Part shown: positions 45,351-57,639 of the stretch, piece by piece
Layout: every line of letters begins with the position of its first letter
How positions within the stretch are numbered: position 1 is the first letter of the stretch
Assembly (NCBI RefSeq): GCF_047948215.1
Contig: NC_134456.1
Coordinates: 198,102,034 to 198,166,033, forward strand
From: Lycorma delicatula
Taxonomy: Eukaryota > Arthropoda > Insecta > Hemiptera > Fulgoridae
Direction of reading: 5' to 3'
DNA: 64,000 bases
Position numbers and translations under genes: made by a program
Notes under the pieces: model-generated
What the model was told of the DNA's origin: nothing
Databases searched by the model: none
Seen by the model: the letters and a program-made list of their open reading frames with translations, nothing else

Positions 45351-46011
45351 TATTTTTCAATATAATCCCCATTTACACTGATACACTTTTCCCAACGTGT
45401 GACAAGTTTTTGCATTCCGTCATTGAAACATGCTGATGGTCTTTCTTGGATCCAAGTGGCCACAGTTTGCTTCTCCTCATCGTCGGTGGTGTAAAGATTA
45501 CCTTTGAGACCCATCTTGAGATGAGGGAAGAGTGGAAGTCACACAGAGCCAAATCCTGCGAGTATTGGGGATGCATAATAGGCTCAAATTTCAGCTAGCA
45601 GAGAACCATTAGAGAATTTGCACAGTACCCATCATGCACGGATTTTACATTAACCCAGTTGCTCGATAATATGGGCCTACTCATTCTTTAAATATACCTG
45701 AGTGAATAGTGATGCATTGCTGGGTGAATCGCTGGTCACTTTGAAGTAAATCGTCCATTTCCTTTCGATTTTTCTCGTCAGTCACAGAAACTGGTCATCC
45801 ACTGTGAAATGCATCAATTGTTGCTTTACCACCTTCCAATTCGGAAAATTTCAACGCCAACCTATTCACAGTACTCCTATAACAGTTTCACTACTGTAAA
45901 CCGCTTTTAAATGATGAAAAATATTCATAGGATTCACATTTTCTGCTGTAAATATTTGATTACTGCATGCTGTTTTAACCATGTTGTCATATTGGTTGTA
46001 CTTGACTCCAT
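45351..46011 (-). pseudogene. mariner transposase relic, catalytic centre deleted
   Basis: From a methionine at 46011 the minus strand reads a mariner N-terminus through frameshifts: KAVYSSETV, STVNRLALKFSELEGGKATI and DAFHSG, then a TGA stop (45795-45797) before PVSVTDEK. After about 45700 the usual middle part with the first two catalytic aspartates is missing. The C-terminal part follows: PQYSQDLALCDFH (third aspartate), then VATWIQERPSACFNDGMQKL and WEKCISVNGDYIEK-stop at 45351. The internal deletion accounts for the short element. Confidence 0.85.
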
Positions 46012-46177
46012 TTTAACTGCTACTGAAAACAAACCGGTAAACAGATTTCAACACATTATCACAGGTTTGTAGAGAGGGACACTAGCTATCATGTGCTACC
46101 ACGCCCAACTCAATAGCACCTTTTATCTCTGTGTTTTGTCTCCGCTAGGGTGCAAAATTCATCAGCCGAGCCTCATA

Positions 46178-49100
46178 TCTAGTCTGCATTGTAATTCCAG
46201 TTATGCATTTCAGTATAAAGTTTTTATTAAGCAATTATAAAGACAATGAACCTTCAATATTCTTCTAATTTAAACATCATATATACTACTTTATATTATT
46301 GTGCCTTAATTTTAATAAAGATAAAAAATGTGTTTAAATTGTAATTTAAAAATAACATTAATATTAAAAAAAAATTATGTACAATAAGATACATTACAAA
46401 TAAATTATTCTGAAAACATTGACTGGTATGAAATTTTTTTTATAATTTACTGTAGTACTTTCCTTTCTTAGGGCCACGTTATTCTTGAACACAATAAAAG
46501 GAGTTTTCTTCTGTTAACCAAAGAGTTTATCATATTATGGTAGAAGTTAAGGAAAATAAATAAGAAATCAAATAAAAATTCCAATTGCTGATATTTTGGT
46601 ATTTTAAGTGTTATCTGATTTTTTTGTTATAAAATTACCTATATGAGAAACAGTTTATATGTAAAAAATAAACTTGTTTAATCAAACATAAGTTAAACTT
46701 TAATTAAACTAATATTATACATCTACTTAAAATTAAAATTGTTGAGTATAGTAAAACTTATAGAATTCACCTTAATATAATTTACTTATTTGAACAATTA
46801 ACAAAATTTTTATTTAATTTCGTAAGTTTTCTGTTTTAATTTTAAATAACTCACTTACTTCTGCCTTTTTTTCTATTCTGCTACACTTGAAAATTTTCAA
46901 AAATTTTTAACTTTTTAATTGTCCTTTTTAATTTTATATGAATAAGTTAATATGATAAAAAAAAATTATCACACAAATTTGATGTCACATTTTTATGAAT
47001 AAATATGATTTCAGATTTAATCTTATAGATAGTACCACTGAGTAATGCTTCTTTATACAAAAGATTTTAAAAAGAAGTAAAAAAATAAAGATGGACTTTA
47101 ATTTGTGCTTTCATAATTTTATGTACCATTTTTAAAGTGTTATAATTTTTTTACATGATAAAACTTTACTGAATCTTTTTTTATAAATTCACTATCAAAA
47201 TATTTTACACTTTTTACTAGTAAATATGAAATGAGTGTTATGCTTTTTTATATAAAATCAAACCACAAAAATTAGTATTCAAAAACAAATATTTCTTCAG
47301 TTTCCTGTTGTAGTATTTCTTTAGTTTTCCCACCCTTTTTATTCTTGTTCACTTCTGCTAGAAATAATATTGTTTATATTGTTCTAAAAAATGTAATTTT
47401 TTTCTGTATTGATATATTATATTTTTTTTTTTATTTTTACATGGTGGCGGAGCTTTTTTTTTTATTTTATTTTGGCAGAGCTTTTTTCCCCAACGAAAAG
47501 AAAAACACTTTATAGTCCATAAAAACAAGATATTAATTAAAAAATAAGAAAATAAATAAATAAAGTAAAAAAGAATAATATCACTAGATTTGGATTTGTC
47601 ATTTATCATTTAGCTCAAGTTGTATGACTTTTTAGCACGTTAAAATTTTTTGTGAAAATAATTAAATAAAAGTTTCCTAGCTGAATTACTGTTTAATTTT
47701 TAATAATTTTTTGAATCTAACTATCGAATTTAACAATTTTGTTTTTTATTTATTTACTTTTTTTTCAATGACGGTATTATTATGAGGTATTTTTGTGTGT
47801 GGATATTTTTTAATCTCTATAACAGTAGATAATAAACTTTTTAATTATTACAAAATGTTTATTCTTCAGGTAGTTCAAAATATTAAAATTTTATCGTGAT
47901 TTTTTTACGTTTACAAACGTCTTTATGTTTACATTAATAATAGTAATTTACATTTGTAAACGTTTTTACATTACAATCAAATGTGAATGAAGTAATATTG
48001 CAATACATTCATACCCTTAAACAGAATTATGGCTTTGAAAAAACATTGTAGGAATATTATTAATTTTTATAAATATTTTTTGGTTTAAGAAATCAGTCTA
48101 GTAGATTTAAAAAAAAAAACATTTTATATAAGAAAGACAGCAAAAACATAGATCTTAACAATTATAGTAATTTTAAACCTTATCACACTGGTGGAAGAGT
48201 TAAATTTTTTAGCTTTATAGAAAGTTAAGCAAAGTTGAATATCGTTATAACTCTTCCTTTTATTTTGTTTTTCCGGGACACATTTATTGTTTTTTGATTC
48301 TTCATATGGAACTCTTAACATTTATTTATCAAATTCTTAACGAATTACTAGCCCTACGCTCATTTAATTTCAATAAATATTATCAAAATGTTTACTACGA
48401 TTAAAAAATCTATTATACTTTAAATTTTTTGGCGTAAGAACAAATACTAGCGTGTGTGAAGATATTTTTAAATCATATAAATCTATAAAAATTAGCTTGT
48501 ATAAAATATTTTATTTACTCTGGAGTTCTGCTCATTTAATTTGAATGATATCTGTTAATTAAAAACATAAAATTAATGATGGACATTGACAATTGTGAAA
48601 ATAAATATAATTCTTTCTATTATTTTCCTTTGTAAATAAATATAGGTAAAAATGGGTAACATTTAATTTTGTTTCTTCATTATAATTTTACTGCTTAAGC
48701 TTAAATACGTATTTTGAAGTTGTTGGGGTTTTTATTCTCATGTTTATATAATTGATTATGCTGTAGTAAATATATATTTATGGCAATATATTAAAATAAC
48801 TGATGTTTATTTAATGTTTAGTAATCCAGAAGTTTTCCTGATATCAGTGTCACCTAAATTCTATAGGAACCCAAAAACAGGGTTTTCAGGCTAGGAGACT
48901 TTTCTTTGTCCTTTTTTTATCCAGAAAATTTCAATAATTTTTGCCCCTCCTAATGATTAATTTTTGCCGATTTTTCTATTTCAAAAAAAAACTTTCTTCA
49001 TCTGATTAACTAGTACAATTATAAATGAATATTCAGCCTGTTCTTTTGCGTACTATTACTTGGAACAAACAAGACCTTCAGGAGAGCGTAAAAAAGCTCT

Positions 49101-49925
49101 TTTTTAACGTACGCCTTTTTTTCTTTTTGTAATATTAACATTTCAATTCAATTTTCATTGTAAATATTCAATTACTAATTCTGCTTGCTTTTAAATAAAA
49201 CCTTCTTCATACAGCAAAAGAAGGATTAACTTTGAAAGCAGTTTGCAAATTTATTTTTCGCGACTTTTGAATATCTACCGATGCAATTTTTTTATTAGAT
49301 CTGTATGTTACATGAGTGTGGTCGCGTGTAAAAGTTTTTTTATTAAATGTTTTAATAACATAAACGTACTGTTCTATAAATTTACCGACTTAAACGTGTA
49401 CGTCAGAAGTATCAGTGTAACTAACTGTATGTTTAAATGAGTGAACGAGTACAGTATCTGTACGAGTACAGTACTTACTTTACCAAATACAATTCAGTTG
49501 ACCTTCTCTTGATGACATTTTAATGTATTTATACAAATTTAATTCAGTACTTCTACGTTAAACTTTTTTTTTAGTTAAAGAAAATTTTTATATTTGATTA
49601 AATATGATTTAAGCTTGCTCAGTCTTTTAAAAGCAGGTGATTGCTTTTATTGTGTATTCGTTTCATGGCTTTCTCTGCTAAAATAAGCTTTAGGTTGATT
49701 TTTATACTTTTATTTCAATATTATTAATGTAAGTTAAATAATTTTCCGTTTCATAATTTAATTTTACAATCAAAAGGACAGTTTTTATTTACAGAATCTT
49801 TTATTTATCGTTTAAAATTTTTCACATAAATTAACTTTATACTGAAGTCATCTAATGAAATAACAGATTAAGTTTAAGTTTCTAAATTTGCTGATAAGCA
49901 GTGAGTACCTGAACATTTTTTTTGC
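46178..49925. other. Intergenic AT-rich stretch, no gene recognised
   Basis: Very AT-rich. Short ORFs (for example 47358-47609, 48124-48321, 49243-49440) are low-complexity with no domain. A small hairpin (GCGTAAAAAAGCTCTTTTTTAACGTACGC) lies near 49087-49115. Nothing else is supportable. Confidence 0.55.
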
Positions 49926-49936
49926 GAAGTCTTAAT

Positions 49937-51063
49937 TTTTTTTTTTGTTTTCAGTCATTTGACTGGTTTGATGCAGCTCTCAAAGATTCCCTATCTAGTG
50001 CTAGTCATTTCATTTCGGTATACCCCCTACATCCTACATCCCTAAGAATTTGTTTTACATATTCCAAATGTGGTCTGCCTACACAATTTTTTTTCCTTCT
50101 ACCTGTCCTTCCAATATTAAAGCGACTATTCCAGGATGCCTTAGTATGAGGCCTATAAGTCTGTCTCTTCTTTTAACTGTTTTTTTTCCAAATGCTTCTT
50201 TCTTCATCTATTTGTCGCAATACCTCTTCATTTGTCACTTTATCCACCCATCTAATTTTTAACATTCTCCTATAGCACCACATTTCAAAGCGACACTCCA
50301 AACATATACTTTCAAAAATTTTTTCCTGACATTTAAATTAATTTTTGATGTTAACAAATTATATTTCTGACTGAAGGCTCGTTTCGCTTGTGCTATTCGG
50401 CATTTTATATCGCTCCTGCTTTGTCCATCTTTAGTAATTCTACTTCCATAATCTTTTCTCCTCCTATTTTCACATTCATTGGTCCATCTTTGTTATTTCT
50501 AATACATTTCATTACTTTTGTTTTGTATTTGTTTATTTTCATGCGATAGTTCTTGCGTAGGACTTCATGCCGTTCATTGTTTCTTCTAAATCCTTTTTAC
50601 TCTCGGCTAGAATTACTATATCATCAGCAAATTGTAGCATCTTTATCTTTTCACCTTGTACTGTTACTCCGAATCTAAATTGTTCTTTAACATCATTAAC
50701 TGCTAGTTCCATGTAAAGATTAAAAAGTAACGGTGATAGGGAACATCCTTGTCGGACTCCCTTTCTTATTAGGGCTTCTTTCTTATGTTCTTCAATTGTT
50801 ACTGTTGCTGTTTGGTTCCTGTACATGTTAGCAATTGTTCTTCTATCTCTGTATTTGAACCCTAATTTTTTTTAAATGCTGAACATTTTATTCCAGTCTA
50901 CGTTATCGAATGCCTTTTCTAGGTCTATAAACACCAAGTATGTTGGTTTGTTTTTCTTTAATCTTTCTTCTACTACTAATCTGATGCCTAAAATTTCTTC
51001 CCTTGTCCCTATACTTTTCCTGAAACCAAATTGGTCTTCTCCTAACAATTCTTCCACTCTTAT
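49937..51063 (-). mobile_element. RTE-type LINE, copy C: 5'-truncated
   Basis: A T-run, then GTTTTCAGTCATTTGACTGG, marks the 3' end as in copies A and B. The minus strand keeps reverse transcriptase motif A (FIDLEKAFDN, 51057-50872), motif B (GVRQGCSLSPLLFN) and LQFADDIVILAE (50826-50539), with frameshifts between. The copy stops at about 51060, within the EEVLGEDQFGF region. A 60-bp stretch present in copy A is missing at 50288. It is inactive. Confidence 0.88.
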
Positions 51064-51069
51064 TTTTCA

Positions 51070-51456
<387 letters not shown>

Positions 51457-51754
51457 CTTTATTAGCAACTTAATTTTAAATAAATGTCTATGTACTTATA
51501 TTAGAATTTTCATTTAAATTAATTTTTTGATCCAGTATTAAAAAAAACGTTCATAGCCACATAGTAATTATTTTTAAAAAATGTTTGGAAAAATGAATCC
51601 TAAAATGGCTATGATTATCTCATTGAGGGTACTAAAACAATTTGAGGAAGGGAATCATTACTCTATTTACATTAGAACGAGCTATTTCTCTAACTTAACT
51701 ATTTTAATAAATAAATTTATCGAAGCAACAAATAATTTATAGGCTAACTGATTT

Positions 51755-51998
51755 AACAAAATCTAAGCCGACAACGACTGTTATCGTCTATATGTCTACA
51801 AGTGCCAATGATGATGATGAGGTAAAGTGTGTAAACGAAGAAATTGACATAGCAATTAAACGCATAAAAGAGGATGAAAATTTAATCATAATTGGGGGTT
51901 AGAATGCAAGTTTTGGAAAAGGTAAGTAAAGAAATATAGTGGGTAAATATGGGCTGGGCAAAAGGAATGAAAGAAGGGATCGACTTATAGAGTTTTGT
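51755..51998 (+). pseudogene. RTE-type LINE, fragment E: endonuclease piece, opposite orientation
   Basis: The + strand reads TIVYVYMPTSAHDDDEV-like text with changes, then EEIDIAIKRIKEDENLIIIG and GLGKRNERRDRLIEFC-like text, matching the N-terminal endonuclease region of copies A and D. It is broken by stops (for example in place of the tryptophan of GDWN). Only this internal piece is present, without either end of the element. It abuts the tandem array. Confidence 0.75.
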
Positions 51999-53250
51999 CA
52001 TGTAGTATATTGTCAACATCCAGTTTAAAAATCATTAATTACTATAATTTAGTACTATAGCTACATTATTATAGATTAATAAATTTTTATTAAATTGTGA
52101 AATTATTTCTGTAAATAGAATTTTAAATAATAGAGAGAGGTAAATAGAAATTTTACTTCTAAATGGAAAACGCCCTAAATCGAAAAAAATTTGTTTCCTG
52201 AGATTCGAATTAGAGAGCATAGACTTCATTAAATATCAATTATCACTATTCCAACTAAAACATATTAACTTAAAAAATTTTTATCCCGAAGAATTTTGTA
52301 TACAAAGTACTGCGGTTAAACTATTTCCAATCGCTACTCTAGCTGAGAATAATCAACTAAATTCTACTTGAACATATAAAACAATTATTTTAACATTCTT
52401 TAGTAAATTTTATAATAAAAAACTTAATTTTAGTGGTTTTAATGGCAAATTTCAAATAATACTTTTTTAATATCAGTTCAAACAATATTTTTACTAAATA
52501 TTTATTAATGTTCTAATGTTTTTGAAATTTATCTTATATCTTCTCGAATGACAAGTAATCTTGTTTTCTAAAGGCTTGAATGAAATAGTAAATATTTGCG
52601 CCCATAAATATTTCTTCGTCATACCGTGATCAAGAAAGGCGGTATGAGAAGATAATTTTTGTGTTTAGTGAGATAGCGTTCACGCTGTGCCCGCTGCTCT
52701 TAAATCTGTAAATATGATATGTAACCACTTCTTCACGCTTATTAAAATTATATATACACATTATTTTACAAGTAGAGCTTTAATTATTTATATTGTATAA
52801 ATTAACATATTTTAAATTAAAGGAATGAAGTGGATTCGAATCGACGCGCCGCTTTCTTTCCTTTGTACTACAGTGCCCAAATATTTCATTATTTAAAATT
52901 TTATTGGGCTGCATAACCTAGATAGACACCAGTGAAAATATAAGCATAATATCCTCTTTTGCTCTCTCAACGAGGAGTTTTATTACTGCTGTAAAGAAAA
53001 AATCCCAAATGTTTTCAAAATTGAAAACCCGCTTTATTATTAATTAAATAAAACACTCTATACATGTTTGTTTTTCTAGTAAATAACAGTTTTTAACTTT
53101 TATTAAACTATTTTTATATAGATTATTATATTTTTATTGCCGTTGATCCAGTTTTTAGTACATTTTAAGAACTGGAACAATAGAGATGAATGTTTTCTGG
53201 TTAGTATATAATTCTGCGTATATATGTTTGAATAAGAAAATTACTAAAGC

Positions 53251-53528
53251 ATTATATAAAAATATATATATATTTTTTTTTTTGCTTTAATTACTGAACA
53301 CCACAGAACTTTTGAAGCTTGTACTTTAGAATGTGGAAATTGAATTTTACTGCGTATGAAAAAAAGCCATGCCTGACTAGATTCGAACTCGGGATCGCCG
53401 GACGACAATCAGTCCGCCACGGATATATCAACTTTTTAATTATTTTCATTTCATATACAGAATGGAAAACATAGGATTGAGAGGAGACTGATGCATTCAA
53501 TAAATAAATTTTTTTATACGTTTCGTAC
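53251..53528 (-). mobile_element. SINE-like insertion in tandem unit A
   Basis: Unit B reads straight through this point (AAAGCG|TTAAGTCAGT), while unit A carries about 278 extra bases. They include, on the minus strand, GTGGCGGACTGATTGTCGTC, then CCGAGTTCGAATCTAGTCAG (B-box-like GAGTTCGAATC) and GGCATGGCTTTTTTTCATAC, resembling the head of the tRNA-derived SINEs elsewhere in the window. Target duplication not clear. Confidence 0.6.
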
Positions 53529-53673
53529 TTAAAGTCAGTAAACACTAAACTCATATTTATTCAAAAGACAATTTTCAATTGTCTCCAGCGATTTAATTTA
53601 AATTAATATTTACAGTGAATTATACTACGTGTATTAAATAAAAAAAATTACTTAGCTCTTTGATTTGATCACT

Positions 53674-54033
53674 ACGACTGTGAACAATGTTCCGTTTAGC
53701 GGCGATCTTACACCAATTTCCAACCTCCTCAACGACGAATGTTGATTCACAAATCTAAGGCAAATAGTAGTCTCCTACTAATAATCATTAGTGATACTTG
53801 GAAGTCTTCCTTTTATTCACAAGTGTTGTTACTGTTTTAAGATGCCATATCTCCATAAGTCATATCAAAATATAATACTTTCAATAAGACTTTCAACCAC
53901 CGGTAAAGATACCGATAAATAAGAAGAAACGGAACAAGTACAAATTACAGTTGTAGCAAAAAGGGCGAAAATTTATTGCGAAATAGGAAATAAATAATTT
54001 TCGAAAATTCTTTGAAAGTTCAAGCGAACTAGA
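53674..54033. repeat. 360-bp block identical to 55764-56123
   Basis: From ACGACTGTGAACAATGTTCC to AAGCGAACTAGA I see no difference between the two copies, while sequence on both sides differs by substitutions and indels. The block contains more CpG than its surroundings. No ORF longer than about 68 codons. Confidence 0.9.
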
Positions 54034-54199
54034 AGATGATTTTTTAGTGCATTAGTGAATACTGAAAATACCATTGGTTTTCAAGTCTGCCAAAGAAAAC
54101 AAAAAAATTAGACTTTTTTCAAAAAAAAATTAAAGCTATTTTACCGTATAATTTTTTTAAAAAATTTGCATAACATATATATTTTGTCTCTTCTGACGA

Positions 54200-56304
54200 A
54201 ATTTAGTACTATAGCTACATTATTATAGATTAATATTTTTTTATTAAATTGTGAAATTATTTCTGTAAATAGAATTTTAAATAATAGAGAGAGGTAAATA
54301 GAAATTTTACTTCTAAATGGAAAACGCCCTAAATCGAAAAAAATTTGTTTCCTGAGATCCGAATTAGAGAGCATAGACTTCATTAAATATCAATTATCAC
54401 TATTCCAACTAAAACATATTAACTTAAAAAATTTTTATTCCGAAGAATTTTGTATACAAAGTACTGCGGTTAAACTATTTCCAATCGCTACTCTAGCTGA
54501 GAATAATCAACTAAATTCTACTTGAACATATAAAACAATTATTTTAACATTCTTTAGTAAATTTCATAATAAAAAACTTAATTTTAGTGGTTTTAATGGC
54601 AAATTTCAAATAATATTTTTTTACTAGCAATTCAAACAATATTTTTACTAAATATTTATTAATGTTCTAATGTTTTTGAAATTTATCATGTAACTTCTCG
54701 AATGACAAGTAATCTTGTTTTCTAAAGGCTTGAATGAAATAGCAAATATTTGCATCCGTAAATATTTCTTCTTACCGTGATCAAGAAGGCGGTATGAGAT
54801 GGTATTTTGTGTTTAGTGGATAGTGTTCACGCTGTCCCCGCTGCACCTTAATTGGCTGCGTAACCACTTTTTCATGCTTATTAAAATTATATATACACAT
54901 ATTTAATAAATCAACATATTTAAATTTACAGGAAAGAAGTGGATTCGTATCGCTGTGCCGCTTTTTTTTTCTTTGTATACTATCATCCACTTTTCCACGC
55001 TTATTAAAATTATATATACACATTATTTTACAAGTAGTATTATTTAAATTAAAGGAAAGAAGTGGATTCAAATCGATGTGTCGCTTTCTTTCCTTTGTAC
55101 AACAATTCCAAAATATTTCATTATTTAAAATTTTATTTGGCTACATAACCTATTAGAAACCAGTGAAAATATAATAAGTATAATAATATAATAATATATA
55201 ATTATAATTAAAATATAAATATATAATTATAATTATTATATAATATAATAAGTATAAAATAATATCCTCTTTTGCTCTCTCAACGAGGAGTTTATTACAG
55301 CAGTAAAGAAAAAATCCGAAATGTTTTCCAAATTCAGACCGAGCTTTTTTATTTTATTAATTAACTAAAAATAAAACATTGAATACATTTTTTTTTCTAC
55401 ACAATAATAGTTTTTAACCCTTTTTCAAACGTATTTTTTATATAGGTTACTATCTTTTTAGCAAATTTTTCTTTCAGTAAAATAAAATGTATTGCAGTAG
55501 TTTGACCTTTTTAGTACATTTTAAGTACTGGAACAATAAGATGAATTTTTTCTGGTTTAATTAATAATTCCGCATACATATATATATATTTGAAAAAGAA
55601 AATTATTAAAGCGTTAAGTCAGTAAGCACACTATAGTCATATTTATTCAAAAGACAATTTTCAATTGTTTCCAGCGATTTAATTTAAATTAATACTTACA
55701 GTGAATTATACTACGTGTATTATTAAATAAAAAAAAAAATTACTTTAGCTCTTTGATTTGATCACGACTGTGAACAATGTTCCGTTTAGCGGCGATCTTA
55801 CACCAATTTCCAACCTCCTCAACGACGAATGTTGATTCACAAATCTAAGGCAAATAGTAGTCTCCTACTAATAATCATTAGTGATACTTGGAAGTCTTCC
55901 TTTTATTCACAAGTGTTGTTACTGTTTTAAGATGCCATATCTCCATAAGTCATATCAAAATATAATACTTTCAATAAGACTTTCAACCACCGGTAAAGAT
56001 ACCGATAAATAAGAAGAAACGGAACAAGTACAAATTACAGTTGTAGCAAAAAGGGCGAAAATTTATTGCGAAATAGGAAATAAATAATTTTCGAAAATTC
56101 TTTGAAAGTTCAAGCGAACTAGATGATATATTTAGTGCATTAGTGAAGACAAAATGCCATTGATTTTCAAGTCTGCCAAAAAAAAACAAAAGAAATTATA
56201 CTTTTTTCAAAATAAATTAAAGCGATTTTATGGTATAATTTATAAAAAGATTTTACATAACATTTATATAATGTTATGTAAAATTTTTTTGTCTTTTTTA
56301 ACGT
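54200..56304. repeat. Tandem array, unit B (2.1 kb)
   Basis: Second unit, same order as unit A. It lacks the SINE-like insert but has an extra internal duplication (about 54857-54985 repeated as 54985-55100, each with GGA[A/T][A/T]GAAGTGGATTC and the TTATTAAAATTATATATACACA string) and an AT-rich expansion at 55170-55255. Confidence 0.9.
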
Positions 56305-57105
56305 AATTTAGTACTATAGTAACATTATTACAGATTAACAAAATTTTCCGTACAAAATTTTAGTTTCATTATTTTACTTCTAAAAAAAAACCCCACTAAA
56401 TCAAAAAAATATTTTTTTTCTTGAGATTCGAATTAGAGAGGACAGGCTGTATGAAATATCAATTATCACTATTCCAATTAAAATTTAAAACATTTTTAAT
56501 TTGAAAAAAAGAATAGAATTTTGTATAAAATGTACTGCGGTTAAACTATTTCCTATCGCTACTCTAGCGGAGAATAATCAACTAAATTTTACTTGAACCT
56601 ATAAAACATATATTTTAACATTCATTAGTAAATTTCATAATGAAAAACCTAATTGTAGCGGTTTTAACGTCAAATTTCAATTAATATATTTTTTTACTAG
56701 CAATTTAAACAATATTTTTACTAAATATTTATTAATATTCTAATGTTTTTGAAATTTTTCATGTAACTTCTCGAATGACAAGTTATCTTGTTTTTAAAGG
56801 CCTGAATGAAATAATTATCTTTTGCAACCATTCATATTTCTACCTAAGGTAATGTACTATCATTGCTGTACTTAAATCTGATTTCTAATCCCTTTCTTTT
56901 CCCGCTTTTTTAAATCATAAGTCAATATATTTAAAATTAAAGGAATGAAGTGGATGCGAGTCGTCGTGTCGCTTTTTCTCCGTTGTGCTGAAATCCACTT
57001 TTCCATGCTTATTAAAACTAATAAATATAATTATTTTACAAGTAGGGGTTAGTAATTTACGTTTGATAAATCAGAATATTTAAATTAAAGGAAAGAAGGG
57101 GGGTA
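56305..57105. repeat. Tandem array, unit C (partial, more diverged)
   Basis: It starts AATTTAGTACTATAGTAACA and follows units A and B with clearly more differences until about 57105 (GGAAAGAAGGGGGG). It also has the internal GAAGTGGAT duplication seen in unit B. The remaining 1.3 kb of the unit, including the identical block, is missing. Confidence 0.85.
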
Positions 57106-57635
57106 AACCATTATTTTACAAATCTTCTGCAAAATTGGATTTGTCTGTTGTTTAATAGACAGAATAAAACTTATTGACGGTCAATAATAAAAACTCACCT
57201 TTAAAAATACTATTCTTTTAAAAAAATGGATGACATTTGCTTTGATCTTACTGTATGGTTGCTACAGCAGAATTAAAACAAATATCATAATTACGTTATA
57301 CGATTAAACCAGTTTCTATATTAAATATTTTCATAAATTAATTTTTTTAACCTTAACATAGGCCTAAATTTACTAAATTTAAGCGTCCGAAAAATTGGCG
57401 TTTGGATAATCAACGTCCAATTTAAATTTGAGTAACTTTATGAACAATATGTTTAATTTTAATAGGAAATGATATCACCTTTTTTTTTTATACCTATTTT
57501 TATTTAAAAAGAATAATATGTCGATACGTATCAATTTTTTATATTTTCCGTTAAGTATCAAAATACGTTTATTTCAGAAATTACGTAATATTATGATATT
57601 GAACTGCCATGTTGTTAACAAAAAAAAATTAAAAA
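57106..57635. other. AT-rich spacer, nothing recognised
   Basis: No ORF or repeat classified between unit C and the Merlin relic. Confidence 0.5.
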
Positions 57636-57639
57636 CTCC

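Larger units (their letters stand above)
45252..46175 (-). mobile_element. mariner element, internally deleted, in the 3' flank of the transporter gene
   Basis: The terminal inverted repeats read TGAGACTCGGCTGATAAATT at the left and, inverted, TGAGGCTCGGCTGATGAATT at the right. TA is present on both outer edges (45250-45251, 46176-46177). Length 924 bp against 1.3 kb for intact mariners. A third mariner family in this window, different in TIR from the other two. Confidence 0.9.
52046..54199. repeat. Tandem array, unit A (2.15 kb)
   Basis: It starts AATTTAGTACTATAGCTACA and is followed directly by unit B, which begins with the same words. The first ~560 bp of the units differ at only a few bases. 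It includes AAGTGGATTCGAATCGACGC near 52830, a ~278-bp insert absent from unit B (53251-53528) and the identical block at 53674-54033. No long ORF. AT-rich but with conserved CpG-containing parts. Confidence 0.9.

Noticed and set aside
46178..49925. Small ORFs as genes (47358-47609 and others)
   Set aside because: Low-complexity, Lys/Ile/Phe-rich translations expected by chance in AT-rich DNA; no motif or codon signal.
52046..57105. CRISPR array or Helitron
   Set aside because: Units are 2.1 kb without short spaced repeats, and no convincing TC...CTRR ends with a 3' hairpin were found.
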